Of a DNA stretch of 64,000 bases, positions 36,830-45,572 are shown piece after piece. The notes under the pieces were generated by a model. That model was given only the letters and a program-made list of their open reading frames with translations, was not told where the DNA came from and searched no databases. The DNA is from Halobacillus sp. Nhm2S1. GTDB lineage: Bacteria > Bacillota > Bacilli > Bacillales > Halobacillaceae. The position numbers and the translations under genes are program-made. The DNA lies in the NCBI RefSeq assembly GCF_019599545.1, contig NZ_JAIEZV010000002.1, forward strand, positions 992,001-1,056,000. The letters run 5' to 3'. Position 1 is the first letter of the stretch; each line of letters starts with the position of its first letter.

Positions 36830-37990
36830 CTATTCCTCCCTTGTACGTTCCAAATAAGCGGTTTGTGCAGCTGCGACACCTGCTCCCGGTTCGAATTCAT
36901 GGCCTAAACGTTTCAGGACGATCTCAAGAATTCCTATATATTGAAGAACATTGGCAGGACGGGAGTACCCCATGTGTCCGATCCTGAAAATTTCACCTTT
37001 CATATGCTTCTGTCCACCGGCTAAAATGAGTCCGAACTCTTCATTCGCCACTTTTCTAAGTTGTTCTGCCTCAAAAGTTTCCGGGCGAATCGACGTTACA
37101 GTCGATGAAGCATCCTCATCTGAGACCAAAAGAGGAAGATTCAAAGCGCGGCAAGCGCCCCTCGTCATTTCTTTCATTGTTTGGTGACGTTCAAAAACCC
37201 GATCCAAGCCTTCCTCTTCCAATAATTCAAGGACCTGTTGGAGACCGAAGAGAAGGGAAAGAGCAGGAGTGAAAGGGGTCTGTCCTCCTTCGAGTTGTTG
37301 ACGGTATTTCCGTAAATCTAAGTAAAACCGAGGTCGAAGGTTTTCATCAATAACAGACCAGGCACGTTCACTGACCGCCAAAAAAGCAAGCCCCGCAGGA
37401 AGCATCATCGCTTTTTGCGAACCTGAAATTAGGATATCGATTCCAGACTGATCCATCTTCACTTCGGCTCCTCCAATAGAAGAAACCCCATCAACGATGA
37501 CGAGTGCTGAACTCTTGTTCTTTACACTTTCGGCGACCTTTTCCACGGGGTGCATGACCCCTGTCGATGTTTCACAGTGTGTTAGGAATACAGCTTTCGT
37601 GTCTGGATGTTCATGAAGCGTTTCTTCCACTTGGGATACCTCGACTGCCTTTCCCCATGGAATCTCAATGCGTACCACATCTAATTCATACGTCTCACAA
37701 ATCTGGGCAAAACGATCTCCGAATGCCCCGGCGACCACGACGATCACTTTATCTCCAGGCTTGGTTGTGTTTACAACAGATGCCTCCAAAGAAGACGTAC
37801 CACTCCCTGTAACGACAAGCACCTCCCCCGATGTACCGAACACCGTCTTCAGTTTAGGAGCAATAGCATGAATCAATTCTTTGGCTTTTCCACCACGGTG
37901 GCCGATCATCGGCTGATTCATGCTCCGTTCTACACTCGGTGGAATCGGAGTTGGGCCAGGGGTGTGCAACAAGTCCCATTCACGTTTCAT
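36830..37990 (-). CDS. Class V aminotransferase (serine/alanine-glyoxylate aminotransferase type)
   Basis: 386 residues from ATG 37990 (MKREWDLLHTPGPTPIPPSV), which has GAGGAGG upstream. PLP lysine Lys193 in SGSQKAMMLPAG; SGTSSLEA (63-70) and VDGVSSIGG (167-175) bind the cofactor. It belongs to the family of SerC-unlike aminotransferases (alanine-glyoxylate, serine-pyruvate, PucG). Coupled to serA, it could supply the amination step on 3-phosphohydroxypyruvate in place of SerC; that is inference from position. Confidence 0.88.
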   Translation of the reverse strand: MKREWDLLHTPGPTPIPPSVERSMNQPMIGHRGGKAKELIHAIAPKLKTVFGTSGEVLVVTGSGTSSLEASVVNTTKPGDKVIVVVAGAFGDRFAQICETYELDVVRIEIPWGKAVEVSQVEETLHEHPDTKAVFLTHCETSTGVMHPVEKVAESVKNKSSALVIVDGVSSIGGAEVKMDQSGIDILISGSQKAMMLPAGLAFLAVSERAWSVIDENLRPRFYLDLRKYRQQLEGGQTPFTPALSLLFGLQQVLELLEEEGLDRVFERHQTMKEMTRGACRALNLPLLVSDEDASSTVTSIRPETFEAEQLRKVANEEFGLILAGGQKHMKGEIFRIGHMGYSRPANVLQYIGILEIVLKRLGHEFEPGAGVAAAQTAYLERTREE

Positions 37991-38074
37991 ACTGCTTTCA
38001 ACCTCCTCTATATTCAGTGAATCACTTTTCTCCATAGATCCTTTTATGCTTTAGAAAAGCAATGATATTCTCTA

Positions 38075-38102
38075 ATCCTATCAAAGAAAGAACCATTGTC
38101 AA
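38075..38102 (-). promoter_or_regulatory. Promoter of aminotransferase-serA operon
   Basis: Minus strand TTGACA (38102-38097), 16-base spacer, TAGGAT (38080-38075). No T-box leader is present. Confidence 0.5.
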
Positions 38103-38161
38103 TTAAATTAGAATATTCTGTTTGACGACATTTTTTTCTTATTTTTATCGAATAAAGGACT

Positions 38162-38217
38162 TTGATTTTTTTCTTTTTTATCTGTATAATTCAAAAAGTA
38201 ATTATTTTTAGAAAATT
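38162..38217 (+). promoter_or_regulatory. oppA-like gene promoter with CodY-like box
   Basis: TTGATT (38162-38167), 17 bases, TATAAT (38185-38190). TATTTTTAGAAAATT (38203-38217) matches the CodY consensus AATTTTCWGAAAATT with two mismatches and covers the start of the transcript. Confidence 0.72.
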
Positions 38218-38237
38218 AAAAATAGGGGGAATTCACT

Positions 38238-39935
38238 TTGAGAAAACATCTATTGGTGTTAATGGCACTGATGTTTGCACTGTTCCTTGCCGCTTGTAGC
38301 GGGGGAGACAGCGAAACATCAACAGACACAGGTGAAGAAAACACGGATGAAACATCTGAAGAAACAACTGAACAGTCAGACGAGGGAGAAGCTTCCGGAA
38401 ATCAAGAAATTACAGTAACAGCGAAAAGTGAGATCCCTAGCATGGATCCATCTTTAATCACCGATTCGGTCGGTTTCCAGTGGGCTGGGGAAACTTATGA
38501 AGGGCTCTACCGCCTGGATGAGAATAGCCAGCTTGTAGATGGAATGGCAGAAAGCTCCGAAGTGAGTGAAGATGGCCTGACATGGACATTTAAATTACGT
38601 GATGCGGAATGGTCCAACGGTGACCCTGTCACAGCACACGACTTCGTATATGCATGGAGAAGAGCTGTAGACCCGGAGGTTGGCTCTGAGTACGGCCCTT
38701 ACTTCCTTGGAGGCATCATTAAAAATGCCCAAGCAATCAGTGATGGCGAAGCAGAACTTGAAGATCTTGGGGCTACTGCAGAAGATGATAAGACCCTTGT
38801 CGTAGAACTTGAAAAGCCTGTTCCATACTTCAAGTCCATGACCGTGTTCATTACGTTCATGCCTTTGAACCAGGCATATGTTGAAGAGCAGGGGGACAAG
38901 TTCGCTACAGAAGCTGAATACACAATTTCTAACGGACCATTCCAAATGACAGAGTGGAATCACGGCGAAGGCTGGACCGTTGAAAAGAACGATACTTATT
39001 GGGATGCAGAAACCGTTCAACTAGAGACAATCAACGCGAAAGTAATTAAAGAAGTTTCTACAGGAGTCAACCTTTATGACACTGGTGAAATTGATCAGAC
39101 TGAATTGAACGCTGAATTCGTCGACCAGTACCGCACGAGCGACGCTTTCAATGTTGCTGAAAAACCATACTTATATTTCTTTAAGTTCAACCAGGAAAAT
39201 AATGAAGCTCTAGCGAATGTAGACATTCGTAAAGCGATCTCTTATGCGATTGACCGTCAGTCACTCGTTGACGTTATTTTGAACGATGGTTCTGTGCCGG
39301 CAGAAGGCTATGTACCATCCAACTTTGTTTCTATGCCGAACAGTGACCAAGACTTCCGTGAAGCTCAAGGTCCGTTGGTAGAATATAACGTGGAAAAAGC
39401 AAAAGAACATTGGCAGAAAGGCCTGGAAGCTCTAGGTACCGATTCTGTTGAAATCGAACTGCTTGGTGACGATACAGGAACTTCCAAAGACGTCCTTGCT
39501 TACTACAAGAACCAACTGGAAGAAAACCTTGAAGGTGTAACGATCAAATTGATGGAAGTACCATTCAAAGAACGTGTTCGTCGTGACAACGAAGGCGAAT
39601 TCGAGATGGAAGCTGCTACATGGGGACCAGACTATGTGGATCCGAACACTTACTTGAACATGTATCTTACAGATGGTCAGAACAACAACATGGGCTATTC
39701 CAGTGAAGAATATGACGCGTTGATCGAAAAGGCAAACGGCGAGTATGCTCAAGAGCCTGAAAAACGTTTTGAAACATTCTTGGAAGCTGAAAAACTGCTT
39801 CTAGAAGAAGATCAAGCGGTAGCACCAATTTATCAGGATGCAAAAGCTCAACTTTTCCGCCCTTCAATCAAAGGTGTCTTCACAACAGCAACAGGTCCAG
39901 AATTTGAATTCAAGTGGGCTTACGTAGAAGAGTAA
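38238..39935 (+). CDS. Oligopeptide ABC transporter substrate-binding lipoprotein (OppA family)
   Basis: 565 residues, TTG start at 38238 with AGGGGG seven bases upstream. Signal peptide ends in a lipobox LFLAAC with Cys20, then a serine/threonine/glutamate-rich linker and the SBP family 5 fold (SMDPSLITDSVGFQWAGETYEGLYRLD, WSNGDPVTAHDFVYAWRRAVDP). It binds peptides at the cell surface. No permease or ATPase genes lie next to it, so it must share a transporter encoded elsewhere. A CodY-like box suggests repression when branched-chain amino acids are plentiful. Confidence 0.93.
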   Translation: MRKHLLVLMALMFALFLAACSGGDSETSTDTGEENTDETSEETTEQSDEGEASGNQEITVTAKSEIPSMDPSLITDSVGFQWAGETYEGLYRLDENSQLVDGMAESSEVSEDGLTWTFKLRDAEWSNGDPVTAHDFVYAWRRAVDPEVGSEYGPYFLGGIIKNAQAISDGEAELEDLGATAEDDKTLVVELEKPVPYFKSMTVFITFMPLNQAYVEEQGDKFATEAEYTISNGPFQMTEWNHGEGWTVEKNDTYWDAETVQLETINAKVIKEVSTGVNLYDTGEIDQTELNAEFVDQYRTSDAFNVAEKPYLYFFKFNQENNEALANVDIRKAISYAIDRQSLVDVILNDGSVPAEGYVPSNFVSMPNSDQDFREAQGPLVEYNVEKAKEHWQKGLEALGTDSVEIELLGDDTGTSKDVLAYYKNQLEENLEGVTIKLMEVPFKERVRRDNEGEFEMEAATWGPDYVDPNTYLNMYLTDGQNNNMGYSSEEYDALIEKANGEYAQEPEKRFETFLEAEKLLLEEDQAVAPIYQDAKAQLFRPSIKGVFTTATGPEFEFKWAYVEE

Positions 39936-39948
39936 AAAGATCTTAACA

Positions 39949-39974
39949 AACGGCAGGGAATTTTCCCTGCCGTT
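39949..39974 (+). terminator. Terminator after oppA-like gene
   Basis: AACGGCAGGGAA-TT-TTCCCTGCCGTT followed by TTTTT. Confidence 0.92.
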
Positions 39975-40059
39975 TTTTTACATTCTTAGTCTTGAAATTT
40001 CCCATCTATTCACGATATAGTCTCTTAAGGTATGAAAAAAAAGGAAGGGGTGGATAGAC

Positions 40060-40689
40060 GTGAAGCGCATGTATATGAGGGCGATGTATTATACGGTAGG
40101 CATTTTCATTATGACGCTTGGCATCGCCTTGACGATTCAGTCTGCGCTAGGAACCTCCCCATTTGATGCTCTTCTCGTCGGGCTGCACCGGACTTTCGGA
40201 TTGACAATCGGAAGCTGGGAGATTGTCGTCGGTTTCAGTATGATCGTATTTAATGCCATTGCTGAAAAAAGGCGGCCAGAGATCCTTGCTTTAGCGACAT
40301 CTCTTTTAACGGGAATAGGCATCGATTTTTGGGTCTTCACCATTCGGGACACCATCCACCCGAATGTATTCTGGTCGCAGATGATCTGTCTTGTTGCTGG
40401 TATGGTTATTGCAGGCTTCGGTATTGCGCTTAACCTTCAAGCCGATTTCGCCCCGAACCCATTCGACCGGATGATGCTTGTTGTCAGTAAGTTAACAGGC
40501 TGGAACGTTTCCATTTCGAGGGCGCTCATCAGCATTCTCCTTGTCATTCTCGCCTTCCTCTTCAGCGGGGCGATTGGCATAGGCACTGTACTGATCACTC
40601 TGTTCAGTGGACCAGTCATTCAAGTCTTCATGGGTCAAATTAACAAATTCGATCAACGCCTGCAGCCCGTTGCTCCTTCTTGTTCATAA
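40060..40689 (+). CDS. YczE/YyaS-like membrane protein
   Basis: 209 residues, GTG start at 40060 with AAGGAAGGGG upstream. Five or so membrane helices; the repeated pattern IALTIQSALGTSPFDALLVGL and IALNLQADFAPNPFDRMMLVV (two related halves, each with a P-F-D motif) is characteristic of the YczE group. Function is not established. Single gene closed by a terminator. Confidence 0.83.
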   Translation: MKRMYMRAMYYTVGIFIMTLGIALTIQSALGTSPFDALLVGLHRTFGLTIGSWEIVVGFSMIVFNAIAEKRRPEILALATSLLTGIGIDFWVFTIRDTIHPNVFWSQMICLVAGMVIAGFGIALNLQADFAPNPFDRMMLVVSKLTGWNVSISRALISILLVILAFLFSGAIGIGTVLITLFSGPVIQVFMGQINKFDQRLQPVAPSCS

Positions 40690-40728
40690 AAACAAAGGTT
40701 CAAGAACTTGGGATTTATCTAGACAAAG

Positions 40729-40763
40729 AAAGAGGCGGAATCACCATTTGATTCCGCCTCTTT
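40729..40763. terminator. Bidirectional terminator
   Basis: Perfect 15-bp stem AAAGAGGCGGAATCA / TGATTCCGCCTCTTT, 5-base loop, T run on the plus strand; also closes hmp on the minus strand. Confidence 0.92.
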
Positions 40764-40764
40764 T

Positions 40765-41985
40765 TTATAACTCTCCTTGGGGGCCAAAAAATTCATAATG
40801 AATACGATCTTCAGGTATTCCCCAACGATTCAGCATGCCATAAACAGCTTTCATGAACCCTTCTGGTCCGCAAAAATAAAATTCTGCGTCTTCGGAAGCA
40901 ATAGACTTCAGCCAATCAATCGTCATATAGCCTTCTGACTTGTGCAGCCCTTTCGATTTATCTTCTTCATCAGGCTTTTCGTAAATGAGATGGACTGTTC
41001 CCAGCTCCGCTTCTTTCATTTCCTCTTTGAACGCATGCACACGTCCGTTCCTAGCTGCATGGATGAAATGAACCAGCCGATCCTTCTGCGCCCTCTCTGC
41101 ATACTTCCACATGCTCATCAGAGGAGTGAGTCCTACTCCTCCACTAATTAGAACCAGTGGGCGCTCTTTATGATCATCCAAATAAAAGTCGCCTGCCGGG
41201 GCACTGACAGGAATAGAATCACCAGGATTCACGTGATCATGCAGCCAGGAAGAAACCACGCCATCAGGATGACTCAAACTTCCTCTTTCTTTTTTTACAC
41301 TAATTCTGTAGTAGGAATTCCCTGGGGCGTCAGAAAGACTGTACTGTCTAAGATGCGTGTAGGTTTCTCCTGGGATTTCTGCCTTTATAGTTAAATACTG
41401 CCCAGGTTTGAAAACAGGTAGAGCTTTCCCGTCCTTCGGTTCAAGGTAGAAAGAAGTGATTTCTTCACTCTCTTTCACCTTATCGACGACATCAAATAAC
41501 CGATACCCGGTCCAGCCACCTTTTTGCTGTTCTGCTTCCTGGTACAACGCTTTCTCCACCCCAATAAAGGCATCCGCAATGACTCCATAGGCTTTTCCCC
41601 ATGCTTCAATAATGTCTTCGGTAGCCGCGCTCCCAAGTACCTCTTTAATGGCTTTTAATAAGTATTCTCCTACAATTGGGTAATGTTCAGGTTTCACATT
41701 TAAACTTCGGTGCTTTTCTGCAATTTGCTTAACACGTGGCAAAATAACTTCCAGTTGATCAATGTATTGTGCTGCAGCGTAAACGGTATTCGCAAGTGCT
41801 TTTGGCTGATCTCCCGCCCTCTGGTGTGTCTGATTGAAGATATTTTTCAATTCGGGGTGATCTTCAAACATCCGCTTATAAAAGTGAGTCGTAATCGCTT
41901 CTCCATATTCTGCTAAGACAGGAACGGTTGCTTTAATCGTCTTTAAAGTCTGTTGATCGAGAATTTCAGTCGCCTTTGTAGACAT
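40765..41985 (-). CDS. hmp: Flavohemoprotein, nitric oxide dioxygenase
   Basis: 406 residues from ATG 41985 with AAAGGGG nine bases upstream; the longer frame to 42060 crosses the operator. Globin domain (about 1-147) with Tyr36, Gln60 and proximal His92 ([19 protein letters not shown]), an FAD domain (about 150-265, RQYSLS binds FAD) and an NAD domain (ISGGVGLTP and [10 protein letters not shown]). It turns nitric oxide into nitrate using O2 and NADH. It is divergent from nsrR, the NO-sensing repressor gene, with NsrR-like sites between them. Confidence 0.96.
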   Translation of the reverse strand: MSTKATEILDQQTLKTIKATVPVLAEYGEAITTHFYKRMFEDHPELKNIFNQTHQRAGDQPKALANTVYAAAQYIDQLEVILPRVKQIAEKHRSLNVKPEHYPIVGEYLLKAIKEVLGSAATEDIIEAWGKAYGVIADAFIGVEKALYQEAEQQKGGWTGYRLFDVVDKVKESEEITSFYLEPKDGKALPVFKPGQYLTIKAEIPGETYTHLRQYSLSDAPGNSYYRISVKKERGSLSHPDGVVSSWLHDHVNPGDSIPVSAPAGDFYLDDHKERPLVLISGGVGLTPLMSMWKYAERAQKDRLVHFIHAARNGRVHAFKEEMKEAELGTVHLIYEKPDEEDKSKGLHKSEGYMTIDWLKSIASEDAEFYFCGPEGFMKAVYGMLNRWGIPEDRIHYEFFGPQGEL

Positions 41986-42008
41986 ACGTAAAACCCCTTT
42001 CACCAATT

Positions 42009-42027
42009 GATGTATTTTATATACATC
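42009..42027. promoter_or_regulatory. NsrR-like operator in front of hmp
   Basis: GATGTAT-TTTAT-ATACATC, a perfect 7-bp inverted repeat resembling known NsrR sites (ATGYAT arms). A second, half-preserved copy (AAAGATGTATTTTGAA on the minus strand) lies at 42063-42078. Confidence 0.8.
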
Positions 42028-42168
42028 TTTATTATAGGGAGCCCAGCCTCGTAAAAGCAATATTCAAAATACATCTTTTTGTGGCAAAAATCAAAACATT
42101 TCCCTATTAAGACAGTGATAACGGTTTATGATAAGATAAGAAAAAAACAAGAATGAGGGTTAAACTAG

Positions 42169-42606
42169 ATGCGTCTCAAGAAATACACTGATTACGCTTT
42201 GAGGGTCCTGATTTTCACCGCATCGAAACGAGAAGGTGAGCTTGCGAATAAGAAGGAGATCTCCGAAGTTTTTCACATCTCCGAAAATCATTTAGGGAAG
42301 ATCATTCACGAGTTAAACAAACTGGAGCTGATTGTAACCCTCCGGGGACGTTCTGGAGGCATTCGTCTAGCGAAAGAACCAGCAGACATTAACATAGGTA
42401 GTGTGGTCCGTGCCATGGAAGACGACTTCCACTTGCTCGAATGCTTTGACTGCGCGACTAACTATTGTGTCATCACCCCGGCATGTCAGCTGAAAGGCGT
42501 CCTTCACGAAGCCCTGCGCGCCTTTCTGAACGTATTAGATAAATACACGCTCGAAGACCTGCTGACGAACAAACAAGAGCTGAGAGAATTAATGGGCTTG
42601 AAATAA
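42169..42606 (+). CDS. nsrR: NsrR, Rrf2-family nitric-oxide-sensing repressor
   Basis: 145 residues. Winged helix with KKEISEVFHISENHLGKIIHELNKL; C-terminal iron-sulfur ligands at Cys92, Cys100 and Cys106 (an extra Cys at 95), the same spacing as B. subtilis NsrR. The [4Fe-4S] cluster senses NO and de-represses hmp, the divergent neighbour. ATG at 42169. Confidence 0.93.
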   Translation: MRLKKYTDYALRVLIFTASKREGELANKKEISEVFHISENHLGKIIHELNKLELIVTLRGRSGGIRLAKEPADINIGSVVRAMEDDFHLLECFDCATNYCVITPACQLKGVLHEALRAFLNVLDKYTLEDLLTNKQELRELMGLK

Positions 42607-42608
42607 AA

Positions 42609-42648
42609 AACACGGCTGTATTTCCTTGTTGGAAGTAACAGCCGTGTT
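42609..42648 (+). terminator. Terminator after nsrR
   Basis: AACACGGCTGT / ACAGCCGTGTT with TTTTTT following. Confidence 0.9.
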
Positions 42649-42688
42649 TTTTATTATTGCGTATGAGCTCCCTATTCTTTAATAATAA

Positions 42689-42726
42689 AAACCCCTTGAT
42701 GGCTCATTAGAGCTATCAAGGGGTTT
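42689..42726 (-). terminator. Terminator after rpsR
   Basis: AAACCCCTTGATGGCTC / GAGCTATCAAGGGGTTT, near-perfect 17-bp stem; the minus strand then reads TTTATTATT. Confidence 0.9.
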
Positions 42727-42738
42727 GCGACGCTACTC

Positions 42739-42966
42739 TTACTCCGTAGTGTAAGGAAGTAGGGCCATTGTACGAGCGCGTTTGATCGCTTTCGTCAATT
42801 TACGCTGATATTTTGCAGACGTTCCAGTTACTCGACGAGGAAGAATTTTTCCACGGTCAGAGACGAAACGTTTTAGCAAATCCACATCTTTAAAGTCGAT
42901 GTGTGTAATTCCGTTAGCTGTGAAGAAACACACCTTTTTACGTTTTCCGCGTCCACGACGTGCCAT
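42739..42966 (-). CDS. rpsR: Ribosomal protein S18
   Basis: 75 residues with the S18 signature [33 protein letters not shown]. Very basic N-terminus ([12 protein letters not shown]). Third gene of rpsF-ssb-rpsR. Confidence 0.98.
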   Translation of the reverse strand: MARRGRGKRKKVCFFTANGITHIDFKDVDLLKRFVSDRGKILPRRVTGTSAKYQRKLTKAIKRARTMALLPYTTE

Positions 42967-42987
42967 GTAGCATTCACTCCTTTCTAT

Positions 42988-43482
42988 TTAGAATGGTAGA
43001 TCATCATCTGATATATCGATTGGCTCCCCATTATCTGCGAATGGGTCGTCATTTCGTTGATTATTATTGTTGTTATTAGAACCGAAGTTGTTTCCTGATG
43101 GTTGTTGATTCTGATTTGGTTGGTATCCTGAACCTCCACGGTTTCCTCCTCCTTGGGAAGCACCTTTGGACTCTAGGAACTGCACACTATCTGCAACAAC
43201 TTCTGTTACAAATACACGTTTACCTTCTTGGTTATCGAAGCTGCGGGTCTGCAAGCGTCCGTCGACTCCAACTAGGCTACCTTTACTCATAAAGTTAGCT
43301 AAGTTCTCAGCCGCTCTTCTCCAAACGACACAGTTGATGAAATCGGCATCGCGATCTCCTGAGTTGTTGGAAAAAGGACGGTTCACGGCAATTGTAAAGT
43401 TGGCGACAGCTACTCCGTTTGGCGTATAGCGTAAATCAGGATCCTTCGTCAATCTGCCGGCTAATACGACACGATTTAACAT
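42988..43482 (-). CDS. ssb: Single-stranded DNA-binding protein
   Basis: 164 residues from ATG 43482 ([23 protein letters not shown]), with AAGGAG eight bases upstream; an in-frame ATG at 43491 is too close to the site. OB domain about 1-106, then a flexible Gly/Gln/Asn-rich linker, and the conserved acidic tip DDDLPF that binds partner proteins. Essential ssDNA-binding protein in replication and repair. Confidence 0.97.
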   Translation of the reverse strand: MLNRVVLAGRLTKDPDLRYTPNGVAVANFTIAVNRPFSNNSGDRDADFINCVVWRRAAENLANFMSKGSLVGVDGRLQTRSFDNQEGKRVFVTEVVADSVQFLESKGASQGGGNRGGSGYQPNQNQQPSGNNFGSNNNNNNQRNDDPFADNGEPIDISDDDLPF

Positions 43483-43494
43483 CAGAAGCACTCC

Positions 43495-43788
43495 TTATTT
43501 GTCATCTTCGCGTACAGCGATGTGGCGGATAATATCATCCGTGAACTTCGCTTGACGGTCGAATTCGTTGATTGCATCACGTGTACCTGTGAAATCAACT
43601 GTTACATAGATCCCATCACGGTAGTCGTTAATTTCGTAAGCAAGACGACGCTTGCCAACTTCTTTAACTTCTTCGATCTCCGCTCCGTTATCTGTTAGGA
43701 TTTTGCTGAAACGATCTTTGACAGATGTTTTCGCTTCCTCCTCGATATCTGGGCGGATGATATACATGATTTCGTATTTTCTACTCAT
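43495..43788 (-). CDS. rpsF: Ribosomal protein S6
   Basis: 97 residues, [18 protein letters not shown] at the start and the [18 protein letters not shown] core typical of S6. First gene of rpsF-ssb-rpsR; preceded by an S6:S18-type leader. Confidence 0.98.
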   Translation of the reverse strand: MSRKYEIMYIIRPDIEEEAKTSVKDRFSKILTDNGAEIEEVKEVGKRRLAYEINDYRDGIYVTVDFTGTRDAINEFDRQAKFTDDIIRHIAVREDDK

Positions 43789-43796
43789 CCGTTTTC

Positions 43797-43846
43797 ACCT
43801 CCTTATGGACTTGACGGCTCCTTTTCTATCAAAGGAGCAAGGAGTA
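43797..43846 (-). ncRNA. S6:S18 (rpsF) leader element
   Basis: On the minus strand an outer helix ACTCCTT...AAGGAGGT, which includes the ribosome site, encloses an inner hairpin GCTCCTTT-GATAG-AAAGGAGC and an unpaired CCG immediately after it. This is the layout of the known rpsF leader, in which the CCG bulge binds the S6:S18 complex and blocks translation. Confidence 0.72.
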
Positions 43847-43926
43847 ATCTTCATTGAATTACTCACAATTTAGTATTGTATCAAAGTTGTCCAAGATTTA
43901 CAACCTTTTAACGGAAGGATCCTCGC

Positions 43927-45024
43927 TTATACGTTGAAACGGAAATGGATAACGTCGCCATCTTTCACTAAATACTCTTTACCTTCTAAACGCACACGAC
44001 CACGATCGCGGGCAACCGCCATGGATCCTGCATCAACAAGATCCTCGTAAGAGACCGTCTCCGCACGGATGAATCCACGTTCGAAGTCTGTGTGAATGAT
44101 ACCGGCTGCCTGTGGAGCGGTCATACCTTCTTTAAATGTCCACGCACGGACTTCCTGCTCACCAGCTGTAAAGTACGTGGCAAGCCCAAGCAAGTTGTAA
44201 GTGGCTTTGATCAATTGGTCAAGACCGGATTCTTCAATCCCGAGATCATCAAGGAACTCTTCTTTTTCTTCGTTATCAAGTTCAGCGATTTCAGATTCGA
44301 TTTTAGCACAAACCACAATAACCTCTGCGTTTTCCTTTGCTGCAAATTCGCGAATTTGTTTTACTCGATCGTTATCTGCTTCACCGATTTCATCTTCACT
44401 TACGTTCGCCACATAGAGGATGGGCTTTGAAGTCAATAAATGAAGGCCTTTGACGATCTTCTCTTGATCGCTGCTGAATTCAACGGCACGGGCAGGGGTT
44501 TCCTCCTCCAATGCGTCTTTCAGTTTTTCCAGCACGGCATACTCGGCCACTGCTTCTTTATCCTTTTGTCGCGCCATTTTAGCGACACGATCCATGCGCT
44601 TCGAAACAGTTTCAAGGTCCGCCAAGATCAACTCCAAGTTGATGGTTTCAATATCCGTAATCGGATCAACCTGACCGGATACGTGGGTGATATTTTCATC
44701 TTCAAATGCTCGTACCACGTGACAAATCGCATCGACCTGGCGAATATGAGACAAGAATTGGTTTCCTAGTCCTTCTCCTTTACTCGCGCCCTTGACGATT
44801 CCTGCAATATCCGTGAATTCAAAAGCTGTGGGTACAGTTTTCTTAGGGTTCACAAGCTCAGTCAACTTCTCCAGACGACTATCCGGAACTTCCACGATCC
44901 CGACGTTCGGATCAATTGTGGCGAACGGATAGTTGGCAGACAAAGCACCTGCTTGTGTAATTGCGTTAAATAACGTAGATTTCCCTACGTTCGGTAAACC
45001 TACGATTCCTGCTGTTAGTGCCAT
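43927..45024 (-). CDS. ychF: YchF/OLA1-type ATPase of the Obg group
   Basis: 365 residues. G1 GLPNVGKST (9-17), DIAGIVKGASKGEGLGN, NVSE in place of NKxD (which gives ATP preference), and a C-terminal TGS domain (about 280-365). It binds ribosomes and relates to redox stress in other bacteria. Conserved position between rpsF and parB. Confidence 0.97.
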   Translation of the reverse strand: MALTAGIVGLPNVGKSTLFNAITQAGALSANYPFATIDPNVGIVEVPDSRLEKLTELVNPKKTVPTAFEFTDIAGIVKGASKGEGLGNQFLSHIRQVDAICHVVRAFEDENITHVSGQVDPITDIETINLELILADLETVSKRMDRVAKMARQKDKEAVAEYAVLEKLKDALEEETPARAVEFSSDQEKIVKGLHLLTSKPILYVANVSEDEIGEADNDRVKQIREFAAKENAEVIVVCAKIESEIAELDNEEKEEFLDDLGIEESGLDQLIKATYNLLGLATYFTAGEQEVRAWTFKEGMTAPQAAGIIHTDFERGFIRAETVSYEDLVDAGSMAVARDRGRVRLEGKEYLVKDGDVIHFRFNV

Positions 45025-45377
45025 ATGAGACTTTCACTCCTTAAGGATTTACATACATGCATGTTAGTCCATTTAATTATAGATTCTGTACTTGAAAATA
45101 ACAACCTATGCAAAAACGGGAAAGCTTCGGTTGATTCTCCTAAAAAACTCCTTTTTCTACAGTAACAAATTCAATATCTAGTGAGAAAGAGAAGGAGAAC
45201 GATCTTTTCCTTTGTGTTTGCGAATATTTTTTCATCCAGGCTGGGTGCCAGGTACTAATAATGAAAATCAGGTGCCTGGCACCGGCAAGCCGGTTACATG
45301 TACCAGGCTTTCTGTTCATAAATTCACATAAAATTCGCATAAGAAAATCCCCCTCTGAGTTACAGAAGGGGATGAAA
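45025..45377. other. Gene-free stretch with paired GGTGCC palindromes
   Basis: 353 bases. The first part holds the ychF promoter. At 45243-45284 there is TGGGTGCCAGGTAC and, 18 bases on, CAGGTGCCTGGCACC, where GGTGCC-T-GGCACC is a palindrome; the GC-rich island stands out from AT-rich surroundings. The DUF951 terminator lies at 45347-45372. No reading frame looks real. Confidence 0.6.
45347..45372 (-). terminator. Terminator after DUF951 gene
   Basis: ATCCCCCTCTG-AGTTA-CAGAAGGGGAT (one mismatch), TTTTCTT on the minus strand. Confidence 0.72.
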
Positions 45378-45572
45378 TTATTCACTTGTTTCCAAAACCT
45401 TTTTCATCTTCGTTTCGAATTTCTTGCGAGGGACGAGCACACTGTGGCCGCACCCCTCACATTTTATTCGGATGTCTGCACCCATACGGATGATTTTCCA
45501 TCGGTTCTCCCCGCAGGGATGAGGTTTTTTCATCTGAACGATATCGTTCAAGTCATAGGATTTATCAGCCAT
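45378..45572 (-). CDS. yyzM: DUF951 small protein
   Basis: 64 residues with the DUF951 features YDLNDIVQMKKPHPCG, CEGCGH and basic RKKFETKMKK. The two pairs of cysteines (Cys20; Cys38, Cys41) hint at metal or nucleic-acid binding. Family function unknown. Overlaps the mscS stop by one base (TGATG), thus co-translated. Confidence 0.9.
   Translation of the reverse strand: MADKSYDLNDIVQMKKPHPCGENRWKIIRMGADIRIKCEGCGHSVLVPRKKFETKMKKVLETSE

Noticed and set aside
38036-38237. T-box or riboswitch ahead of the serine genes or oppA
   Set aside because: The region is only about 200 bases and lacks the T-box GGTGGNACCGCG sequence on either strand.
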